Source: Trichaptum fuscoviolaceum
Lineage: Eukaryota > Basidiomycota > Agaricomycetes > Hymenochaetales > Trichaptaceae
Assembly: GCA_910574455.1 (NCBI GenBank)
Contig: CAJSYZ010000007.1
Coordinates: forward strand, 2,611,773-2,675,772
DNA length: 64,000 nucleotides
Direction: 5' to 3'
Part shown: one piece after another, positions 57,108 to 64,000 of the stretch
Numbering within the stretch: the first letter of the stretch is position 1
Layout: each line of letters opens with the position of its first letter
Notes under the pieces: generated by a model
Database searches by the model: none
What the model saw: the letters and a program-made list of their open reading frames with translations, nothing else
What the model was told of the DNA's origin: nothing
Made by a program: the position numbers and the translations under genes

Positions 57108-58544
57108 ATGCCGTTCGGAAATCTGAAGCTCAACGACGGGAACGAGGTCGGTTCCAGCATTACTACTCACGTATCTCTTATCTGAGAGTCGTTGGTACAC
57201 CTGTCCCAGATTCCTGCAATTGCCTTTGGTACCGGATCCAAGTGGTACGAGAAGGTGGGCAAAGAGAAGCTCAAACTTTACTTGAAGCCGTAGTCAAACT
57301 CAAATTGTGGCATACATTGACTAGGATGCGCAAACATTCGTCGAGCAGGCATTAGAAAACGGCTTCTCCCATATAGACACAGCGCAAAGTTTGTGATACG
57401 TGCTCGGCTTTTATATGTTACCATAAAGCTAAGAACATTTCTTTCAGTATACAAGAACGAGGATTCTGTCGGGGATGCCGTCCGTGAAGCAGGCTTGAAG
57501 CGGGAGGACCTCTATATCACGACAAAGTACGGAGGGGGTGTCATACGTGAATCTTTTGAGACCAGCTTGAAGAAGGTGAGCCATCGAAGTCTATCTAGGT
57601 CCATTTCAATTGTCGTCCTAACTCGAGGTGACATTGCTTAGCTCGGCCTCAAGCAAGTCGACCTGTACCTCATCCATAATCCCGCTTTCGTGGAAGGCAA
57701 ACTCGAGGCCTCCTGGCGAGAGTTCGAGAAGATCCAAGACGACGGATTGTCAAAGTGCGCATCGGACTATAATTATCTTCCTGCCGTGCTGACATTCCTC
57801 ATGAAACAGGAGCATCGGCGTTAGCAACTTCTCAGTTGGTCAGCTGAAGGACCTCCTCAAGATCGCGAGAATCAAGCCAGCAGCCAACCAAGTAGGTGCC
57901 TCTCATCGCTATCAAGTGCAGACGCTAATGTATGCCTTTTACAGATCCGGCTGCATCCTTACAACTGGGCCGAGCAGAAAGAACTAGTTGAATTCTCCAC
58001 AGAGCATGGAATCGTCACAGAAGCATACAGCTCGCTCACGTACGTGATAGCCTGTTCATTCATGTTAGACGTCCATTAATCAAAGAACTCCGCATGATAC
58101 AGTCCGATTACCAAGACGCCTGGAGGACCTGTGGACCCAGTTCTTGAAACTATCGGTTTGAGGATTGGTGCCACGCCCGCACAGGTCATCTTCAAGTGGC
58201 TAGCGCAGAAGAACGTCCTCATCGTCACGTAAGTCGTCGCTCAGCAATAACAGGTACACGGGCCGAAGAATTGACAGCACACCGTAAGACGTCATCGAAA
58301 AAAGAGCGACTCGAAGAGTACCTTGCCGTAGCTGACCTGCGTGAGTTCCGCAAATTGCTCGTAGTTTGACGCTGACTTATTTTGCGGTCGAACAGCAAAC
58401 CTGACCGAAGCGGAAATCGCTGCTATTGAAGAAGCCGGCGCAAAGGGACTTCCTGCTAAGAAGTATGTGAAGTATGCCAAGTTCGCCGCGTACAGCGTGC
58501 TTGGGGTGGCCCTCTATTTTGTCCCTAGACTCATTCTTACATGA
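57108..58544 (+). CDS. Aldo/keto reductase with hydrophobic C-terminal tail (AKR3)
   Basis: The exon plan is that of AKR1 and AKR2: 57108-57146, 57210-57254, 57325-57388, 57448-57575, 57642-57754, 57810-57891, 57945-58039, 58103-58228, then an exon near 58289-58340 and 58396-58544. All first eight joins are GT-AG and in phase. The tetrad is Asp in SHIDTAQ, Tyr in IYKNEDSVG, Lys in ITTKYGGG and His in YLIHNP. Other motifs are SIGVSNFSV, QIRLHPYNW, EAYSSLTPI and IFKWLAQKNVLIVT. The tail (YAKFAAYSVLGVALYFVPRL) is again hydrophobic. The join from exon 8 to exon 9 is the problem: the expected TSSKKERLEEYL frame would need an acceptor ending just before a G at 58289, where the sequence reads GTAA rather than an AG. 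Either the acceptor is mutated or an unusual site is used. GC content is higher than in copies 1 and 2. Confidence 0.8.
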
Positions 58545-58704
58545 AATGTGGGATTACCAGGTGAAGCCGGAGACTCTCGCAGATAACTGTCAAGCGGCCG
58601 GAGCTCGCTCATGATTTCTTCTTGAACCTATGTTACAGAATTGTATGTTGTCAGTCAGTAATATCCTTACAATTGTTGTATATCTGTATCAGACGAATGT
58701 GGTG

Positions 58705-60095
58705 TCAGTCGAGAATGGGAGGGAAATATGATGCAAGTTTCTGTTCGAATAGCTTGATTTCTGCGAGCATTGTCTTCTTAATCTCCTGCCGGCATTCGTG
58801 GTGCATGAGAGTTGACTGGTAAAGAAATATGAATATCGGAGGCTGAGGCAAAGCATAAACAAGTCGCACCTGTCCCCATGGACCCCATCTGTCCATCTCT
58901 CGCATGACAGACTTCAGTCTGCCGACCACATCCGCGAGATTGGCCTTCATCACCCGCTCGCTCACCACCTGCTTCTTCCAAAAATCATCCCAGCTCATGC
59001 GGCACTGTCCCTGGCTCCAGGTGACGCCGCACGACTGCGCATGCGCATACGCCGGGACCGTGTTCCGATAGCGCTCCCACTCGTTCGTCAGTCGGTAATA
59101 TCCATTCAGCAGCCGCAGGCGCTGGCGCGCCGTGAGCCGCGCCTCGTCGTTCCAGAACTGCTCGCCCTTGAGCAGCATCGCGTAGTACGCCGCACCGGTC
59201 AGCGTGTCCATCTCGAGCTCGTCCGCGAGGGTGAGCGCGAGAGTGAGGTACGCGGGGGAGCTGTGCATGAGCTGCTGCAGGACGGAGACGATGGTCGCGA
59301 GCAGCCGGTCGTGGTGACAGAGCCGTGCGACGTGGATGACGTTCTGCAGGTGCGCTTTGTACGAGCTTTCGAGTTCAGAGCGGGACATCTTGTTCGCCCA
59401 GAGTTCTAGGGCGTCGCATGCCCAGGATTCGAGCGTTTTGAAGGAGTACTTGTGCGCGACCTGGGCGATGTCCAGGAGCTTTGAGACGTCGGATTGGGTG
59501 GTGAATAGCATCTGCAGCTCCATGGGCCTGCACCACTCGACGTGTGAGTTACCCGCAAGAGATAAGTGGCGAGCTGGCATACGTACAGAGCGTACATTGC
59601 CCAGAGAAAGTTCCGAAACTGATTGGCGTTGTCGCCCCTAAGGTAAATCGGCCGCTCGTCACTCGAGCCTTCGGGAGCGTGTCCCCCCTGAGGTAGCGTA
59701 AACAGCGTTGAGAAGGAGGACGAATCGCGGGACAGCATAGACCGATGTACCTGCAGTACTCATCACAATTAGCATTGTCATACGAGCACCTATAGACGAA
59801 CTCGACACACATTGAACAGCGTGTCTTCAACGCGGATAACACAACTCCCGTCCTCCATGTAATACCGTTCATCTCTTACAGGCGAGGTTCTGCTTGAAGC
59901 AAAGGATGTGCACGCCATCTCCGCAGATGGAGAGATCAGCTCAAGAACGTCCGAACTCCCTTCCTCGAATTCTGCATCTATTTCAACCCGAGGACGCTTG
60001 AGGCTTTTCCGGACGGGGCTGCTGGGTTCCGACAACGGCCGTTGCGCGCCTAATACTTGCTCTTCTGCAGGTTCATCATTTGAAATGGCGTCCAT
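58705..60095 (-). CDS. BTB/POZ domain protein
   Basis: Four exons, 60095-59811, 59750-59587, 59527-58870 and 58815-58705, join in phase into about 405 residues. The first about 75 residues are charged and disordered (KSLKRPRVEIDAEFEEGSSD). The BTB fold begins with RYYMEDGSCVIRVEDTLFNV, then HRSMLSRDSSSFSTLFTLPQ, and RPIYLRGDNANQFRNFLWAM, the last being the usual R-L-x-x-D-x-x-x-x-F-x-x-L-L-x-x-x-Y element. A BACK-like helical region follows (LLDIAQVAHKYSFKTLESWA, ALTLADELEMDTLTGAAYYA). Such proteins are very numerous in agaricomycetes and may act as Cullin-3 adaptors or scaffolds; the partner is unknown. The last intron (54 nt) can be read through in frame but splicing gives the cleaner WGQSTLMHHEC join. 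The start at 60095 (CCATGG context) was preferred over an ATG further upstream; an extra 5' exon is possible. Confidence 0.85.
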
Positions 60096-60610
60096 GGAGA
60101 GTTGATTTTCGAGTGTCGGAGTTTCTATGTCAGAGAGCGGTTGTGGTCGAAGAGAAAGAGTCAATGACCGGACTGCCTTCCCAAGATTCGGCAAGTGGTC
60201 AATCGGCACAGCCACCAGTAGGTTCATCCTTGCTCTTGTTTTCGAGCATTGGGAGAGATGATCCTTCAGAAGCCTCCGAGTTATCTGCAAGGGGAATTTT
60301 TTGCGACACTTAGAAAGGGTATGCCAATGGAATGATTTTGAATTGGTCTATGAGACTACCAGATATATCCATAAATGTAAGAGAAACAGCAAGAGAACAG
60401 ACAGCAAAGTCAGAGCGCAAGAGATGACGAAGACAAGAGTGTTAAATATATTTACTAACATGAGAAGTACACATGAGGAGAGAAATCAACTGAACATCTG
60501 AAACTAAGAGCCAAGTGAAGTGTAGTACCAAGACTGTAAACAACATACCCGCATGTATCAAAGTAAAAATCAATCAGTCAAGAACACAATCAGTATTGAA
60601 AGCCGCCAGT
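60096..60610. other. Intergenic region upstream of the BTB gene
   Basis: This lies between the BTB 5' end and the 3' end of the Zn2Cys6 gene, both on the minus strand. A frame continuing upstream to about 60290 could be a further N-terminal extension of the BTB gene. Otherwise nothing was recognised. Confidence 0.3.
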
Positions 60611-63600
60611 TCAGCGGACATGCGACGTCGTGTCCGGCCGCTGCATCACATCCACGAAGCGCGTCCACTCGCCATGCTGGAAGCCGACCGACGCGCCCCA
60701 CATCGCCGAGTCGTCCGCGCCCACGACGTCTGGCATGACGTGCGTGTACGTCGGTGGGGCGCCAGAGTGCGCCATGTCGTAGTGCGCGCTGGGGAGGCTG
60801 CCGCCCCCGCTGGACATGGAAGACGGGTGGTGGTGGTAGTCGGCGTGGTTTGCGGGGACGTTTTGGAGGGGCTGCATGGGCGGTTCGGCGTACGGCGGTA
60901 AGGGGCCAAGTCCAGGGTGGGGGTGTCGATGGTCTGGGGATGCGAGTGTGTTAAGAATCAGATAAATATTAATAGAGGAATAAGAGACACTGACCGAGGC
61001 TGGAAGGATCCCCTTGCGACCGACTACTCTCCAGAGAATCCTGGTACGGGAACGCCAAGTTCTTCACGAGCGACAACACCTGATGCTTCGTCTTCTCCCG
61101 ATCCTGCGCCGTCTTCCCGCCGTACGACACATCGTACAGCGGGGCCAGCGCTGTCAGGATGTTCATCGCGCGGTCCGCGACGGGCACGCCCTTGCTCAGG
61201 CTGAGGATGTCCAGCACGCGCGCGATGTTCGAGCGGAAGAGGTTCGCGCCGGGCTGGTCCGGGTTCGCGATGAGCTGGAACGAGAAGAACATCGCGGCGG
61301 AGAAGCAGTGGAACGGGCCCCAGTGCACGTGCACGGGCACGGCGGGCTGCGAGGTCCCGATCACGTCTGGCCGGGTCTGCGACGCGAGCTGGATGAGCTT
61401 CGCCGCGCCGCTGGCCGCGGTGTCGAGCGACTGCGCCATGCATTCGTGCATGCCGAGATGGCTGGAGGTGTCCGGACGCCCGCCGCCCTGGCCCGCCTTC
61501 CCGCTGCCCCCTCTCCCTCCCGCTGGGGACGACCTGCCTACACCGCTGCCGCTCTCCAGCGAGACGTCCTCGTCGTGCGCCGCGGCGGCGTACGGCCGGT
61601 GCAGCGTGAAGCGGATGTGGTAGTAGGACGCGCGGATGAGCACGCTCTGCACACCGTGCCGCACGTCCGCCGGCAGCGGGCTCGCGAGTGCGCGCGCGAG
61701 TCTGTACTCGTCGAGGTCGAGCTCCTTGGGGAGGTCTTCGAGCCACCGCTCGAGCTTCGCGTCCTGCTCCTGCACGCGGGAGTACGGCACGGGGCGGATC
61801 GACACTGCGTCGTCGACGATGTCGCCGAGGATATGCGCGAGCTTGAAGAGGTGGATGTTCGGGAGGTAGATGCGCTGGGTCTTGTCGATTGCAGGATCGC
61901 AGTAGGATGGGAGCCGTGTGTCGAAATGATGCGAGGCAACGGATAGTGGACGACCGAAAAGGAAGCATTGCCATCTAATTGGAGATTATTTTAAAACGAA
62001 TGGATAAAGACGGGTGAGGATAGAGGGGGGAATCGAAGGCGGCTTTCTTGAGGAGCTTTGATTATTATCACTGACCTTTCTAGTAAAATGATATGCCACC
62101 ATGCCCATCTTCGGCGCTCAGCAACGTCTCGAGGCTGTAATACGGGTTAGAGAGAAGCGCAAATCCTCACACATGAATGTCCCCTATGTCGAGCTCAAAC
62201 TCACCATGTGCCACTTCTCCGGATCCCGATGGAGGCCCATCGCAGTGCCAACGCTCACCACCTCGCCCCTGATCGCCCAAATTTCCTCGCTCTCCGTCTT
62301 CGAGATCGTCAGATAATGCGTCCTGATCAGCAACAACTCGACGAGCTCGAGGCTGAGGACGCGGCACTCCGCGCGGTAGCGCTTGTACGCCTCCTTCGCG
62401 ACGCCGTACCACCGCTCCCCGAGCACCTCGCGCGTCTGGCCCACCATGCCGGCGAGCAGGGCGTGCTTCTCGGGGAGGTAGCGTGCGGCGACGGCCATGA
62501 CGACGGCGAGGGTCGCGAGCACGAGGCGGTCTGCGGACGCGGAGACGCGGAAGCGCCGCCAGGCGGCGAGGAAGGCGCGCTCGTTGACGTGGCGGAACAT
62601 CCAGTTGCAGTACTCGAAGTAGAAGTCGACGAGCCCGTCGATGATGTGGATCGCGGGCAGGAGCGCAAGCAGGTCGTCGTCGTACCCGCGCGCGATGTCG
62701 GTGGGCGCGCCGCCGCCGCCGCCGCTCCCCGCCGCGGCGCCGTTTGCGGAAGCGTCGTCCATGGCTGTGGAGTCTGGCTTGACGATGTCGTCGCCGGTGG
62801 CGCTGCCGTCGCGCTGGTCGTTTGCGGCGCGGAGGCTGTAGAGGAGGGTTGCGGTCGACGTGGGGCCGGCGTAGAACCCGCCTCGCTTCCCCTCGCCGAG
62901 CATGCCAGGGACGGCGTTGTCTGACAGCGGCTCTGGCGGGGGCTCGTCCTTGCGCTCTACCGACTTGCGGGTGTCCTGGCGCGCGGAGGCAGAGGCGCGC
63001 GCAGATGCGTTGGGCCCGCGAATGATGAAGGACTCGAGGGTCGCGAGAGACTGGCGCATGCGTGCGATCTCGCCGTGCGGGTCGACTCCATTGGTGCTGG
63101 AGGCCGTGACGGGGGGCGATAAAGGCATTTGAGCGAGCAATGTGTAGAATAGGTTTTTGCAAGCAGAGTTAATGAACGGGGGCTAGGAGGTTAGGGACAG
63201 TGCAGGACACGCACCGATGATCGCGATCATCTTTGCGATCCATGAAACACTGGGAGGCCGTCCCTATTATAAGGACCCTCGGTCAAGATTTCTGGAAGCC
63301 CACATTATGTTATAAACAGACCTCTAAGGACACAGGACGAGCACGGGTGCGCTCTAGAATCAAAAAGCAAGTCCAATCAGGCTTGGGCTGGCTAGTAGGA
63401 GCACACAAAGGACAACTTGCTTATCACACTTGAGCTTGCTTGCGCGACACGGCTCGCAGTTGACGGCCTTGCGGACGCGCTTGGCGGGCGGGCGGGAGCT
63501 GGCGGCGTCGGGGGAGGCGTCGGTGTCGGGCGACTTGTGCTTGAGCGCATGGTTCGTCGCCGTCGGGCGGGTGGTTGACGGTCTCTGGTTGTTGAGCTGG

Positions 63601-63620
63601 GAGTGGGAGGAGGCGTCCAT
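60611..63620 (-). CDS. Zn2Cys6 transcription factor with fungal-specific TF domain
   Basis: The ATG at 63620 opens MDASSHSQLNNQRPSTTRP. The first half of the binuclear cluster is VNCEPCRASKLKCDK (about 63425-63460), and an exon near 63322-63355 supplies the second half, PCSSCVLR. A long exon (about 63140 to 62185) carries the start of the fungal_trans domain: HIIDGLVDFYFEYCNWMFRH, VLATLAVVMAVAARYLPEKH, ELLLIRTHYLTISKTESEEI and GTAMGLHRDPEKWHM. After a short exon reading WQCFLFGRPLSVASHHFDTR, the exon to about 61010 has YLPNIHLFKLAHILGDIVDD, then HVHWGPFHCFSAAMFFSFQL. The last exon is His/Pro/Ser-rich and ends at 60611. These are nuclear DNA-binding regulators; the target is unknown. Codon use is very GC-rich. 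The exact join inside the zinc cluster could not be settled. Confidence 0.85.
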
Positions 63621-64000
63621 GGGGATAGCAGCCAGAGAGACAGCGCAGAGAGTCTGGCACCGAGGATTCAAGTACCACACGTCCCAACTGCCCTCCTGGG
63701 TATCCGCGGCCTTATCCGTGCACCTCCGTACTATCTCCGCGGACTTGGAGCACACGCAGACAGTTGTCTTTCCGCTGCAGCGAGACCTCTAGGGTGATCT
63801 GTTCTTGCACAAATAATAAGAAATTTGCAAGACATCAAAGAGCGCGTAGATCAGGACATCGTCTTTGTGGCGCACAGAAGCGGAAGCAGACAGCAGGCCT
63901 GAGCGCCAGTACACCAGAGTCAGCTCCCAGGACACAGCCAGATGGAACACGGCTTCCCACCGCTGGCACAGACACGCCCGGATAGAAGCCTCCTCAAAGT
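63621..64000. promoter_or_regulatory. Upstream region of the Zn2Cys6 gene
   Basis: No coding feature was recognised up to the window edge. An in-frame upstream extension to about 63755 exists but its sequence does not look coding. Confidence 0.3.

Noticed and set aside
60640..63162. Long Arg-rich, Ala-rich and Val-rich frames on both strands of the Zn2Cys6 gene
   Set aside because: Very high GC leaves few stops in all frames; only the frames with fungal_trans-domain motifs and conserved joins look real.

Overview
The window is genomic DNA of a basidiomycete fungus, most likely an Agaricomycete of the wood-decay or polypore type. Genes are split by many 50-60 nt GT-AG introns. The content includes FunK1 kinases, DUF6533-type membrane proteins, a polyporopepsin-like protease fragment, a Plavaka transposase, a Zn2Cys6 regulator and a BTB protein, a mix typical of mushroom-forming fungi. 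No tRNA, rRNA or CRISPR array was recognised.

Left part (1-11.7 kb) is ordinary, well-conserved gene space: the 5' part of an unknown gene (minus), dynein light chain LC8, a ten-exon DHA1-type MFS transporter (minus), a seven-TM membrane protein, ribosomal protein eS19 (minus), and SEN54 of the tRNA-splicing endonuclease, divergent from eS19.

Middle part (12-36.5 kb) is a duplicated, partly decaying accessory block. It holds three full-length DUF6533 membrane proteins plus a relic, two tail-anchored-looking aldo/keto reductases (AKR), four FunK1 kinase copies in different states of repair, a 5'-truncated aspartic protease and fragments of an unidentified minus-strand gene. The AKR-DUF6533 pair occurs twice in the same order and orientation (14.5-18.8 and 32.4-36.5 kb), with identical splice architecture in the two AKRs.

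Transposon part (about 37-50 kb): a frame-consistent Plavaka (CMC/CACTA-like) transposase with a C2H2 finger and a visible D-D-E set, a divergent companion gene ending in an Asp/Glu-rich minisatellite tail, and a further minus-strand coiled-coil gene of unknown function. The flanks are rich in short recurring motifs (CACTGGCAG, TTCAAG, TACTACTAGTAG, GAGTCC). I could not fix the element ends.

Right part (50-64 kb): unassigned debris including WD-repeat-like pieces, a compact 3'-5' exonuclease gene, a heavily mutated alpha-1,3-glucan synthase pseudogene (minus), a third AKR with a doubtful splice site, a BTB/POZ protein (minus) and a Zn2Cys6 transcription factor (minus).

Gene models were built by hand: exon joins were checked for GT/AG ends and phase where stated. 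Names rest on recognised motifs and family memory, not on searches.
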